DNA of 64,000 nt from Phocaeicola_A sp036804505 (lineage in GTDB: Bacteria > Bacteroidota > Bacteroidia > Bacteroidales > Bacteroidaceae), in assembly GCA_036804505.1 (NCBI GenBank), contig DAIRSI010000007.1:66760-130759 (forward strand). The letters are read 5' to 3'. Positions 46,546 through 55,900 of this stretch are shown here, one piece after another. The position numbers and the translations under genes are program-made. The notes beneath the pieces were generated by a model that was given only the letters and a program-made list of their open reading frames with translations, searched no databases and had not been told where the DNA came from. Position 1 is the stretch's first letter. Each line of letters opens with the position of its first letter.

Positions 46546-47923
46546 AAGATATAGGGCGTTGATTTTGCTCCCTTTAGTATTCTTTGGGCTGAGTTCCTTT
46601 TCATTAAAGGATAGCCCAGTTTATAACGGCATTCCGTGGTTTGACGATAATGGCTATATAGTCAATGCACATGGAGCATGCATTGTGCGGGATAAAGGCC
46701 TTTATTACCTGTTCGGTGAATGGAAGTCGGACATCAGTAATGCTTTTCCCGGATTCAGCTGTTATTCCTCAAAGGATCTGTCACATTGGAAATTTGAACG
46801 TGTGGTTCTTCCCATGCAGAAGACAGGGCTTCTGGGACCAGGCAGAGTGGGCGAACGTGTTAAAGTGATGAAATGTCCATCGACAGGAGAGTATGTGATG
46901 TATATGCATGCGGATGACTTGAAATATAAGGATCCATACATCTGCTATGCCATTAGTAAAACGATAAATGGGAAGTATCATTTTCAGGGGCCGTTACTAT
47001 TCAAGGGAGAACCTATCAAAAGATGGGATATGGGAACCTTTCAGGATACTGACGGGAAAGGATATCTGCTGATACATCATGGACAAATATATAGACTTTC
47101 AGAGGACTACAAATCAGCTGAGGCTTTGGTAATGAGCAGCATTCAAGGTTCAGGAGAGTCTCCCGCCATGTTCAAGAAACGAGGGCTTTACTATCTGATA
47201 TATTCAAGTCTCACAAGTTGGGAGAAAAATGATAATTACTATTATACTTCATCTTCTATAGAAGGACCATGGATGAAGCAAGGGCTGATAGCTCCTAAGG
47301 GAAAACTGACATACAATTCCCAAACCACTTTCATATTTCCTTTGGTACATGGGAATGATACAATCCCCATGTATATGGGCGATCGTTGGTCGTATCCTCA
47401 TCAGGCCTCGGCTGCCACTTATGTATGGCTGCCTATGAAAACTGACGGTGTCAAATTATATATACCGGAATACTGGAACTGCTGGAATGTAAAATCATTA
47501 CAGGCAATAAATCCTCTTAAGGGTGCAATGGAAATAAATCAAGATTCATTTAGTTTTTCCAAAGGGAAAGGTTGGTCGAAGGATCGGTGTCAATGTGCTT
47601 CCAACATAAAAGGGAGTACATTGACTATTCCCTTTTATGGCTCCGGAGTGATTATTGAAGGCGTGACTAGCCAGGATGGTGGATATGCGGAAATATCAAT
47701 CAGTAAAGGAAACGGGAAGATGCTATATTCTTCATATCTTGATTTTTATAGCAAAAATGAAGATAGAGGACTCCGGTTTATAAGTCCGACATACCCCAAA
47801 GGCAACTACAAATTAATAATTAAAGTATTGGGGGAGCATTCGGTGTGGACAGATAAGACCATGACTCGGTACGGAAGTTCTGATTATTATGTAAAAATCA
47901 GTCAAATTTATAAAATGCCCTGA
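46532..47923 (+). CDS. GH43-like five-bladed propeller glycosidase with C-terminal beta domain
   Basis: About 463 residues from the ATG at 46532 (MKKNKRYRALILLPLVFFG, a good signal peptide); the frame is open 23 codons upstream inside the previous gene. The opening WFDDNGYIVNAHGACIV and YYLFGEWKSD resembles the exo-beta-1,3-galactanase-like group of GH43 (subfamily 24/34 type), in which the usual catalytic base Asp is displaced. The core spans about 30-320, and a CBM-like beta domain about 335-460. It overlaps the GH50-like stop by 14 nt, so translation is probably coupled. Its G+C content looks higher than that of the GH51 gene that follows. Confidence 0.7.
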   Translation: MKKNKRYRALILLPLVFFGLSSFSLKDSPVYNGIPWFDDNGYIVNAHGACIVRDKGLYYLFGEWKSDISNAFPGFSCYSSKDLSHWKFERVVLPMQKTGLLGPGRVGERVKVMKCPSTGEYVMYMHADDLKYKDPYICYAISKTINGKYHFQGPLLFKGEPIKRWDMGTFQDTDGKGYLLIHHGQIYRLSEDYKSAEALVMSSIQGSGESPAMFKKRGLYYLIYSSLTSWEKNDNYYYTSSSIEGPWMKQGLIAPKGKLTYNSQTTFIFPLVHGNDTIPMYMGDRWSYPHQASAATYVWLPMKTDGVKLYIPEYWNCWNVKSLQAINPLKGAMEINQDSFSFSKGKGWSKDRCQCASNIKGSTLTIPFYGSGVIIEGVTSQDGGYAEISISKGNGKMLYSSYLDFYSKNEDRGLRFISPTYPKGNYKLIIKVLGEHSVWTDKTMTRYGSSDYYVKISQIYKMP

Positions 47924-47977
47924 AAAAGAATATGAATTATTGTAGTTGTATGATTTTTATTGCTGTTTTTTTATTCT

Positions 47978-47985
47978 TATCTTTG
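47978..47985 (+). promoter_or_regulatory. Possible internal promoter (-7 box) before the GH51 gene
   Basis: TATCTTTG matches TAnnTTTG in the 82-bp gap before the GH51 start codon. No clear TTTG lies at -33, so this is tentative. Confidence 0.35.
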
Positions 47986-48005
47986 TTTTGATAATCAAAA
48001 TTAAT

Positions 48006-49559
48006 ATGAAAAAAATAATATTTATTGTTGTAGTATTTGTTTGTATATCATTTGAGTCTGCCGCACAAAACGATACCAATGTAGGGAACACAGTTTCTGT
48101 TGTAAAAGAAAAACCGAAAATTAAATATAACAATATGATTTTCGGACAATTCATTGAGTTTTTTGATAATCAGATTTATGGAGGTATTTATGATCTCAAA
48201 TCCAAATTCTCTGATAACGAAGGATTTAGAAAAGATGTCATCGAAGCAATGAAGGAAATTCATGTTCCTATTGTCAGATGGCCGGGAGGTTGTTTTGTGT
48301 CAACCTATCATTGGATGGACGGGATTGGTAAGGAGCGCGTCTCTACTTATGATAAAGCATGGCAAGTAGAGAATACGAATGCGTTTGGTACAGATGAATA
48401 TATAAAATGGTGTCATAAGGTTGGATGCCAACCTTATATTTGTACAAATGCGGGGACTGGAACATCCGAAGAAATGAGTAATTGGATGGAATATTGTAAC
48501 CTCAGGGTAGGAAAATATGGAAAAATGCGTGCTTCCAATGGTTATCCGGAGCCTTATAATGTAAAATATTGGAGTATTGGTAATGAAAATTACGGCTCTT
48601 GGGAACTTGGAGCTCATACTGTTAATGATTGGGGGCCGATGGTTTGTGAATCAGCTAAATTATTAAGAAGTGTGACTAAGGATGCTAAATTATTTGCAGC
48701 TGCTACTTCTGATAAAAATTGGACAATACCTTTGTTGAAAGCGGCAGGAAGACAACTCGATTACATCTCATTACATGGTTATTGGGATGCTTTGGCACAT
48801 TATAATAATCCGTCTTCTTTTGTCGAATGTATGCAAAGAACGGATGCCCCGGAACAGGATATTCAGAAAGCCATCAAGTTACTAGATGAGTCCGGTTATG
48901 GCAATGGTAAAATAAAGATAGCTTATGATGAATGGAATTTGCGTGGATGGCATCATCCATGGCATGGTGATTTGCGGCAAGGTTTCGATATTCAGGCGCG
49001 TCGCAAGAATGATATTGCTTCTACTTATACTATGGCCGATGCATTATTCTCTGCTTGTTTTTTAAATGCTTGCTTACGACATTCTGATATTGTGGATATA
49101 GCTTGTTTTTCTCCTATTGTTAATACTCGTGGAGCTATTTTTGTGCATCCTGATGGAATTGTGAAACGTACCACTTTCTATACTTTTTATATGTATACCA
49201 ATTTTCTGGAAAAATATATAGTTCCTGTTAATACTGAAACAGATGCTTTGCAGCTTGGAAATCACTCTACAGGTGTTTTTGATATTATTTTGACAACTAA
49301 TGAAAAAAATACTAGATATGTATGTGCTGTAGTCAATAAAGATGCAATGAAGGATGTTGATTTGAAAATTAATTTCGAAACTTTCAAGAAAGCATCACCT
49401 AAGAAAATCAAAGCTGAAATATTAAGCGGGAAGTCTGCTGATGACTTTAATGATATTGGAGCTGAAAATAGGGTAGTACCATTTGAAAAGATTCTTAGTG
49501 TTAAGAATTCAGTCGTATCAATACCGGCACACTCCTTGACCTTTTTGATAATAGAATAA
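48006..49559 (+). CDS. GH51 alpha-L-arabinofuranosidase
   Basis: About 517 residues from the ATG at 48006 (MKKIIFIVVVFVCIS, signal peptide ending SAAQ); an in-frame ATG 60 nt upstream is less likely. Family signatures are clear: IFGQFIEFFDNQIYGGIYD, VRWPGGCFVSTYHW, the acid/base Glu194 in SIGNENYG and the nucleophile Glu309 in IAYDEWNLRGW. The C-terminal beta domain spans about 400-515. It releases terminal alpha-L-arabinofuranose, so it supports an arabinose-decorated substrate for PUL C. Confidence 0.9.
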   Translation: MKKIIFIVVVFVCISFESAAQNDTNVGNTVSVVKEKPKIKYNNMIFGQFIEFFDNQIYGGIYDLKSKFSDNEGFRKDVIEAMKEIHVPIVRWPGGCFVSTYHWMDGIGKERVSTYDKAWQVENTNAFGTDEYIKWCHKVGCQPYICTNAGTGTSEEMSNWMEYCNLRVGKYGKMRASNGYPEPYNVKYWSIGNENYGSWELGAHTVNDWGPMVCESAKLLRSVTKDAKLFAAATSDKNWTIPLLKAAGRQLDYISLHGYWDALAHYNNPSSFVECMQRTDAPEQDIQKAIKLLDESGYGNGKIKIAYDEWNLRGWHHPWHGDLRQGFDIQARRKNDIASTYTMADALFSACFLNACLRHSDIVDIACFSPIVNTRGAIFVHPDGIVKRTTFYTFYMYTNFLEKYIVPVNTETDALQLGNHSTGVFDIILTTNEKNTRYVCAVVNKDAMKDVDLKINFETFKKASPKKIKAEILSGKSADDFNDIGAENRVVPFEKILSVKNSVVSIPAHSLTFLIIE

Positions 49560-49610
49560 AAATATTTCCTTTAAAGTTTAGTTATCAAATTATTTATATA
49601 AACCTAAAAA

Positions 49611-50642
49611 ATGAAAAACTTTTTTTTAATGTCCTTACTGCTTTTCATGAGTGTCTTTCCGGCATTCAGTCAAAGTCCGATTACATCAAAAAACGAAACT
49701 AAACAGGCCCATTTCCCTTTGTACATCGATCCTGTTTACAATGGACCGTCCGATCCGATGGTGTGCTATAACAGCAAAGCGAAGAAGTGGTATATGTACT
49801 ATACCAGTCGCAGGCTCACGGTGGACAGTATTAGCCATATTGCGCAGATTCACGGCACTCCTATAGGTATTGCCGAATCTTCTGACGGCGGTGCTACCTG
49901 GAAATATAAAGGGAACTGCAAAATTGACTATAAGCCTGATGCCAATCCCACATATTGGGCCCCGGAGATTTTCGAATACAAAAATCTCTATCACATGTTC
50001 CTTTCGTACGTTCCCGGTATTTTCGACAATTGGAATCATCCTCGCAACATTGTTCATCTCACTAGTAAAAATGGTGTTGACTGGAAGACTTATGAAGTGG
50101 TGAATCTTGGCAACAAGGTGATTGATGCCTGCGTTTATCATTTGCCTAACGGTTTTTGGCGCATGTGGTATAAGAATGAGGCCGCCAATTCCGATATTAT
50201 CTGGTATGCAGACAGCAAAGATTTGTATCGGTGGGAAGTGAAAGGTCCTGTTTCCTTAGGTGGAATAAAGGGAGAAGGACCCAACGTTATCTTTTGGCAT
50301 AACAAGTATTATCTGATTGTAGATGAATGGAAGGGTTTATCGGTGTTCAGTTCGGATGATGCCACAGTGTGGACAAAACAAAAGGATTATCTCGTTGCGG
50401 GAGTTCCTTTGGAAAGTGCAGAGGGTAATCGCCCCCGTTTTGCAGATGGAAGCCGGGGTAATCATGCTGATATCGAGGTAGTGGGTAATCATGCCTATAT
50501 GTTCTATTTCAGTGAGACACCGGCAAGCATGAAGCCGCATGGTTTGGCTGTCTATGTTCAGGAACTAATCTATCATGAAGACGGAACCGTAACTTGCGAT
50601 ACAGCGAGGAAATGCTATATAAACCTGAATGCTAAAAAATAA
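49611..50642 (+). CDS. Secreted beta-propeller glycosidase (GH43/GH117-like clan)
   Basis: 343 residues with signal peptide ending AFSQ. It is a single five-bladed propeller: DPVYNGPSDPMVCYNSKAKK, WYMYYTSRRL, GIAESSDGGATW, YWAPEIFEYKNLYHMFLSY and GNHADIEVVGNHAYMFYFSE are the blade starts. The SDPMV aspartate is a likely catalytic base. The fold groups it with GH43, GH32 and GH117 enzymes, but the exact family is not certain. Being next to a GH50-like gene, a GH117-type role (3,6-anhydrogalactose or galactose release) is one possibility among several. It is richer in G+C than the GH51 gene 52 bp upstream. It is the last gene of PUL C. Confidence 0.6.
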   Translation: MKNFFLMSLLLFMSVFPAFSQSPITSKNETKQAHFPLYIDPVYNGPSDPMVCYNSKAKKWYMYYTSRRLTVDSISHIAQIHGTPIGIAESSDGGATWKYKGNCKIDYKPDANPTYWAPEIFEYKNLYHMFLSYVPGIFDNWNHPRNIVHLTSKNGVDWKTYEVVNLGNKVIDACVYHLPNGFWRMWYKNEAANSDIIWYADSKDLYRWEVKGPVSLGGIKGEGPNVIFWHNKYYLIVDEWKGLSVFSSDDATVWTKQKDYLVAGVPLESAEGNRPRFADGSRGNHADIEVVGNHAYMFYFSETPASMKPHGLAVYVQELIYHEDGTVTCDTARKCYINLNAKK

Positions 50643-50651
50643 TTACCAACG

Positions 50652-50783
50652 GTTTGCCCTGAGCTCCCGTCACCATAATGTATTGTTTTTCAGTTTGTTC
50701 TGGTGACAGGACGAAAATTCTCGTCCTGTCACCAGTGTTTCCTGATAATCAGCGTTTTCTGGTGACGGGAGCTCAAGGCAAAC
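50652..50783. repeat. 24-bp inverted repeat enclosing a 15-bp palindrome
   Basis: The outer arms 50652-50675 and 50760-50783 are 24-bp inverted copies with one mismatch (ends CCGTCACCA / TGGTGACGG). Inside, CTGGTGACAGGACGA (50700-50714) pairs perfectly with 50721-50735. An 11-bp unit TGGTGACRGGA thus occurs four times in alternating orientation (50665, 50701, 50725, 50760). It lies just after the last gene of PUL C. There is no T-tract, transposase or clear promoter, so its nature is open. Confidence 0.6.
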
Positions 50784-50790
50784 TCTTTGT

Positions 50791-50974
50791 AGTTGAAATA
50801 AGGGGATTTGAAGTTGGCTTTTGCAATCTCGGCAGTTGGCTATTGTAACTGCCATACTTAGCACCCGTAACTATGGCAGTTAGCTATCGGAAGTGACATC
50901 CTGCCAAGATTTCTAAAATAGACTATCTATTCGTAGCGGATAGACTATCTATCTTACATGAATAGACTATGTAT
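50791..50974. repeat. Two successive direct-repeat families at 22-bp period
   Basis: Family 1, core AGTTRGCT: AGTTGAAAT (50791), AGTTGGCTT (50812), AGTTGGCTA (50834), ACTTAGCAC (50856), AGTTAGCTA (50878), spaced 21, 22, 22 and 22 bp. Family 2: ATAGACTATCTAT at 50918 and 50940 and ATAGACTATGTAT at 50962, exactly 22 bp apart. Only about half of each period is conserved, as expected for protein sites on one face of the helix. No coding sequence is present. Confidence 0.55.
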
Positions 50975-50995
50975 TTACAAGCGATTGATTCCCTC

Positions 50996-51083
50996 AAAAA
51001 AAACGTAACCAGCGGAGGCGGAACCGATGCCTACGTTTTTTTCTCGGCTGGTTACGTTTTTTCCCTCGGCTGGTTACGTTTTT
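50996..51083. terminator. Bidirectional terminator with duplicated right arm
   Basis: AAAAAAAACGTAACCAGC (50996-51013) pairs with GCTGGTTACGTTTTTT at 51047-51062 and equally well with a second copy at 51069-51083. The duplicated unit CTCGGCTGGTTACGTTTTT starts at 51043 and 51065, again 22 bp apart. T-runs exist on both strands, so it can end both PUL C and the convergent sigma gene. Confidence 0.6.
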
Positions 51084-51084
51084 C

Positions 51085-51690
51085 CTATCCGAGCAACCAC
51101 AACAAAGAAGGTAAATATTCTTTCAAGGAAACTCGAAGCAGTTTCAGTGACTGCTGAATTCGGTAGGCAACGGTTTGTGTGGAAACATTCAGCACATCGG
51201 CTATTTCTTTGTAGCTCATATCCTTGAAACGATGCATCATGAATGCTTCGCGATAGCTTTCGGGCAATGCTTCGATGGCCTCTTTTATCTTTTCTCTCAG
51301 TTCCTTGATTTGTCCGTAATCTGTATCATTTATTTCCTCTTGGATCCGTTCGTAGAAAGCGGCTTCCACCTTGCTTTTTATCTGTTCGCGAACTAGAAGG
51401 TTCAGGGCTTTCCGGTATGTCATTCTGAAAAGATACTGGTTCAAGGAAGTCTCTATAATCACTTCGTTTCGGTTTTCCCAAAGCCAAAGCATCACTTCCT
51501 GAACAATTTCTTCAGAATCTTCTATTCCTACCAGACGATGTGCATACGCGCAAAGCATGGAATAGTATTTCTTGAATAACTTGTCAAAAGCGTCATGATT
51601 ATCTTGCCTGAGCAGACCCAGCAAGAAGAAATCTTCTGCATTGTAATTTGATCTAAGATTCTCGTTTTCCACGCTTACAAAGATAGACAT
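51085..51690 (-). CDS. ECF-type RNA polymerase sigma factor (PUL D)
   Basis: About 201 residues from the ATG at 51690 (MSIFVSVENENLR); 13 in-frame codons upstream are unlikely. Region 2 is at about 25-100 (AFDKLFKKYYSMLCAYAHRL, EEIVQEVMLWLWENRN), and region 4 at about 130-190 (LPESYREAFMMHRFKDMSYK, NVSTQTVAYRIQQSLK). It is a close paralogue of the module A sigma factor and likewise divergent from a fecR gene. It ends just before a bidirectional terminator. It should activate the PUL D operon when FecR is signalled by SusC. Confidence 0.9.
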   Translation of the reverse strand: MSIFVSVENENLRSNYNAEDFFLLGLLRQDNHDAFDKLFKKYYSMLCAYAHRLVGIEDSEEIVQEVMLWLWENRNEVIIETSLNQYLFRMTYRKALNLLVREQIKSKVEAAFYERIQEEINDTDYGQIKELREKIKEAIEALPESYREAFMMHRFKDMSYKEIADVLNVSTQTVAYRIQQSLKLLRVSLKEYLPSLLWLLG

Positions 51691-51714
51691 TTTTCCATTT
51701 AAAAAAGTTTTTTC

Positions 51715-51738
51715 AAAAAAAAATGACAATTTGTTTAG
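51715..51738. promoter_or_regulatory. Shared A9-TG-N8-TTTAG element between sigma and fecR (PUL D)
   Basis: It has the same nine-A run, TG, eight bases and TTTAG as at 20198-20221, with identical spacing. It is 55 bp before the fecR start. It probably belongs to the promoter of the divergent pair. Confidence 0.4.
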
Positions 51739-51792
51739 ATGACCCTTTTTTTTATTTGTCTATATAATAAAGAAACGATAAAAACGTATTTT

Positions 51793-52791
51793 ATGGAAGA
51801 CCATAATGTAATAGAAGAAATATTAACCAGATTTTTTGAGGGGAAGACGTCCGCCTCCGAAAACGAACAGATTGAAGCTTGGCTTAAAGAAGATGAAGAA
51901 CATCTGCATATTGCCAAGCAGCTCAACTCCCTGTATCTGGCTGTAGATACTCAAAACATTGAGAAAAAGACAAATTCGATAAAAGCACTGGATAAGGTAA
52001 AAGGAAAGATGAGGGGTAAACAATTGCCTTGGTGGGAGTGGGCACTGCGCGTTGCTGCAGTACTCATGCTCCCGCTTTTGGCTATCACCTTGTCTCAGTA
52101 TTTCAAAGGGGAGGCTGCAAAAGTCGTAATGCTGGAGGCCCGAACAAATCCAGGCATGACCACATCCATCGTTTTGCCGGATAGTACTGTAGTTTGTTTG
52201 AACTCAGAGTCTTCCTTGCGCTACCCTTCTACTTTCGAAGGTAGCAATCGGAGAAATGTGGAACTGAAGGGAGAGGCATTCTTTAAAGTAACGAAGAATC
52301 CCGACAAGCATTTCATCGTACGCACTTCCCACAATTCTCAGATAGAAGTCTTGGGAACGACTTTTAATGTGGAGGCTTACGAAAATATGCCTGAGGTATC
52401 AACAACCTTACTCAAGGGTAAGGTGGATTTTTATTATCGAGACAAATCAATATACAAGAAGGTTCAGTTGAAACCCGGTCAGAAAGTCGTTTATGACTCA
52501 CAGAACAATTTGGCCCGACTGTATGAAACTTCCGGTGAAACGGAATCTTCATGGAAAGACGGCAAGATCATTCTTGATAATACTTCGCTGAAAGACGTAT
52601 TGCACATCTTGAGCAAGCGTTACAATGTAGCATTCAAGCTCACAAAGGATTATCCGAAGGATTCATTTACAGGAACCTTTACCAACCAGCGATTGGATCT
52701 TATTCTTGCTTATTTCAAGCTGTCATCAAACATTCGCTGGAGATATATAGATGAAAAAGATACAATAAAGCAACATATAGAAATTTATTAG
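51793..52791 (+). CDS. FecR-family anti-sigma factor (PUL D)
   Basis: About 332 residues from the ATG at 51793 (MEDHNVIEEIL); an upstream in-frame ATG would add 18 atypical residues. A cytoplasmic N-terminus (about 1-78) precedes a membrane helix (ALRVAAVLMLPLLAITLSQY, about 83-102), a FecR domain (about 115-220, LPDSTVVCLNSESSLRYPST, LKGEAFFKVTKN, VLGTTFNVEAY) and an STN-like C-terminus (about 255-330) ending HIEIY. It controls the divergent sigma factor and receives the signal from the SusC encoded downstream. Confidence 0.9.
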   Translation: MEDHNVIEEILTRFFEGKTSASENEQIEAWLKEDEEHLHIAKQLNSLYLAVDTQNIEKKTNSIKALDKVKGKMRGKQLPWWEWALRVAAVLMLPLLAITLSQYFKGEAAKVVMLEARTNPGMTTSIVLPDSTVVCLNSESSLRYPSTFEGSNRRNVELKGEAFFKVTKNPDKHFIVRTSHNSQIEVLGTTFNVEAYENMPEVSTTLLKGKVDFYYRDKSIYKKVQLKPGQKVVYDSQNNLARLYETSGETESSWKDGKIILDNTSLKDVLHILSKRYNVAFKLTKDYPKDSFTGTFTNQRLDLILAYFKLSSNIRWRYIDEKDTIKQHIEIY

Positions 52792-52829
52792 TAACCTTAA
52801 ATCTTTAATCTCATGAAAGAACATTCACC

Positions 52830-52911
52830 CTAAACAAAAAAATACGGGAAAATATTGGAGTATCTTCCCGTATTGAATCAGTCATTAATTGCAGCTTGTT
52901 TGGAGACAAGC
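52830..52911 (-). ncRNA. Putative minus-strand antisense sRNA in the fecR-susC gap, two TTGGAG-loop hairpins (PUL D)
   Basis: Hairpin 1 (52841-52874): 10-bp stem AATACGGGAA/TTCCCGTATT, A/C opposition, inner ATA/TAT and hexaloop TTGGAG. Hairpin 2 (52894-52911): GCTTGT/ACAAGC with the same hexaloop TTGGAG. The architecture is that of 21331-21400, although almost every stem base pair is different, which is compensatory change. The minus-strand reading turns the A/C opposition into U-G and places a T7 run after hairpin 1. A -7 box is less convincing here (TAGGCTTG, 52914-52907, overlaps the hairpin), so the 5' end is uncertain. Confidence 0.58.
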
Positions 52912-52951
52912 CTAATCAACTAATTTTATAAACTAAAGTCATTACAAATTT

Positions 52952-55900
52952 ATGAAAAATAATTGTAGTATCCAATTTTCGAGGATACAAAATCTTTTAT
53001 GGATGGCCTCGAAAAAAATACCAAGAACTATGAAGCTATTTATTCTTTTCTTTGCTTGCTCTTTAGGCCTTACTTACGCTTCCGAAACGTATGCTCAAAA
53101 GGCCAGTATAAATCTCGAAATGCAGGACAAGACGGTCAAGGATGTTTTGAAAGAAATAGAACGGCAGTCGGGATTCGGATTCTTTTATAACAACAGCCAG
53201 ATAAATCTGAATCGCCGTGTATCTTTAAATACCCGGAACAGTGATATCTTTAAGGTACTTAATCAGATTTTTGAAGGGACGGACGTTGGCTTTTATGTAC
53301 TCGACAAGAAAATTGTTCTCACTACAAATGCGGAAAAGGGAGTGGCACAGCAGGCTTCTTCTTTCAAGATGACGGGAAAGGTTACGGATATCGCAGGAGA
53401 ACCTATTATTGGTGCTACTGTAATTGAAAAAGGAACTCCTAATGGCACCGTAACAGATATAGACGGTAATTTTGAATTCAAGGCTTCCCAAAAGAATTTT
53501 ATATTGGAAGTTTCCTATGTAGGTTATACAAAGGTAGCTTTGGAAGTCAAAGTGGGGGTTCCTGTAAAGGTAACACTTAAAGAAGATACTAAGACATTGG
53601 ATGAAGTGGTTGTAATTGGTTATGGTACTGCAAAGAAAAGTGATTTGACAGGTGCAGTAACTCATGCTAATATGCAAGCTTTAGAAAGTTCGGCAAGTGT
53701 CAATATAGCCCAGGGATTGAAAGGCGTGGTACCCGGATTGAATATAGGTGCTACAACTTCTGCCGGTGGCGATCCATCAATTTCCATTCGTGGAAGAAAT
53801 ACCATTTCCGGTTCTACAAATCCTTTGATTGTTCTTGACGGCATTATTTATCGTGGCAATCTGACTGATATCAATCCTTCCGATATAGAATCTGTTGATG
53901 TCTTGAAGGATGCGTCTTCTACAGCCATTTACGGTTCACAAGCTGCCAATGGTGTGATGATAATTACAACAAAATCAGCTAAGAATATGACTAAACCTGT
54001 GATAGAATACAATACGAGCTTTACTTTTCAAGGAATGATAAACAAAGATATCAAACGCTTGGATGCAGCTGGATATGTAAAACAGATTGTAGACTCACAT
54101 CTATCCGAAAGTAGGACGGGTAGTGATATGCTTACAGCAAATCCCGATTTCAACCCTTCAGTCTATTTTCGTGATTCCCGTTGTACAACAGCTTATTTGA
54201 ACGGTAATGTAGATACTGATTGGTGGGGATTGATGACAGAGAAGACTCCATATATAATGAATCATAATTTAAGTTTGAGAGGAAAAACTGAGTTAAACAG
54301 TTACTTCGTTTCACTGGGTTATACTGACCAGAAAAATTTAATTGTTAATGACAAGTACAAACGTTACAATATACGTGTTAATCTGGATTCAAAGGTAACG
54401 GATTGGTTGAGGGTAGGTACAAACTCCTATTTTACATTGAGTGATTATTCTGGTTACAGTATAAGTTTCAGCAATCTTTTTAGCATTCCAGCCTTGATTA
54501 GTCCTTATGAAGATGACAGCAATGAATTGATGACATTCCCATATAACGGAGAATTGAATCCCTTGTTAAGTGTAAAGAATGATGATTCCGAAACGCGACA
54601 AATCTTGTCTGGTAGTGCTTATGCCGATATTACTATACCATGGATAAAGGGCTTGACGTATCGCTTGAATTATTCAAACACACAGACGAGTTATAAGCAC
54701 AATCTGGCAAATCCTTATGCGAATTCATTGCAAGGTCAAGCCTACAAGCAAAGCTATATACAAGATGAATGGACTTTGGATAATATTTTGACCTACAAGC
54801 ATAGTTTTGGCAAACACTCTATCAATGGAACATTCGTTTATGGAGTTGAAAAACGGACTTATGATTCCACAGATGCGACTGCAAACTACTTCACCGATTT
54901 CAGTCTTGGATACAATAATCTTGGTAAAGGACAATCGGATTTGAATGAAGTAGCTTCTTCTGCGTGGAAAGAAACGAGTCTTTATACTATGTTGCGTGCG
55001 GTTTATTCATATAACGATCGATACATTCTTACTGGAACTATACGTAGAGATGGCTTTTCTGGATTTGGCGAGAACAATAAGTTCGGTTTGTTTCCTTCTG
55101 TAGCTGCAGCATGGAGAATCAGCGAAGAAGAGTTTATGAAGAATATGGAGTGGCTGGATAATTTAAAGTTACGTGTTTCATACGGTTCCAATGGTAATAG
55201 AACAGCGGGCAGATATTCCACTATGGCTCAAATGAGAAAAACAAATCCATACAATACTTCAAGTACAGGCTACGTATTTGGAGATGGAGGATCTCCTGAA
55301 TTGTTACAAGCAATAAATACGATGGCTAATTCAAATTTGAAATGGGAAACTACAAACTCTTTGAATTTCGGATTGGATTTCAGCATATTGAATAACCGCT
55401 TGTTCGGTAACTATGAATACTATGTTTCCAATACTCATAATCTTCTTTACAATGTCTCTATTCCTTCCATGAATGGAGTCAGTTCGAATACAATAGCTGC
55501 AAATATCGGTAAGTTGAGTAATTATGGGCATGAATTCAGCATTACTGGCATTCCTGTCAAAACAAAGGATTTTACGTGGACTGTAACGGGTAATTTCTCA
55601 TTAAACAAGAATAAGGTGAAATCCATTTTAGGTATTGATGCAAACGGTGATGGCAAAGAAGACGATCTGCCTTCCAGTAGTATCTTCATTGGTAAATCTC
55701 TTTCTGCAATCTATGATTATAAGATTATAGGGATGTGGCAACTTTCTGATTATAATAATGGAACAATCCCTTCAGGATTTACCTACGGAACTTACAAAAT
55801 TGCTGATTTGAATAATGATGGAAAATATTCAGCTGACGAAGACCGTTCTGTAATCGGATATACTGATCCGTTATACCGATTCAGCATTCAGAACAATTTG

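Noticed and set aside
50652..50783. Insertion sequence ends
   Set aside because: No transposase frame is enclosed (84 bp between arms) and no target duplication was recognised.
50791..50974. Possible CRISPR array
   Set aside because: The period is only 22 bp, repeats are 8-13 bp and degenerate, spacers are about 10 bp, and no cas genes are near.
52841..52874. CsrA/RsmA binding hairpin (GGA in a hexaloop)
   Set aside because: The loop in the paralogous element is TTGGCG, lacking GGA, and the evidence favours minus-strand RNA, where GGA is absent.
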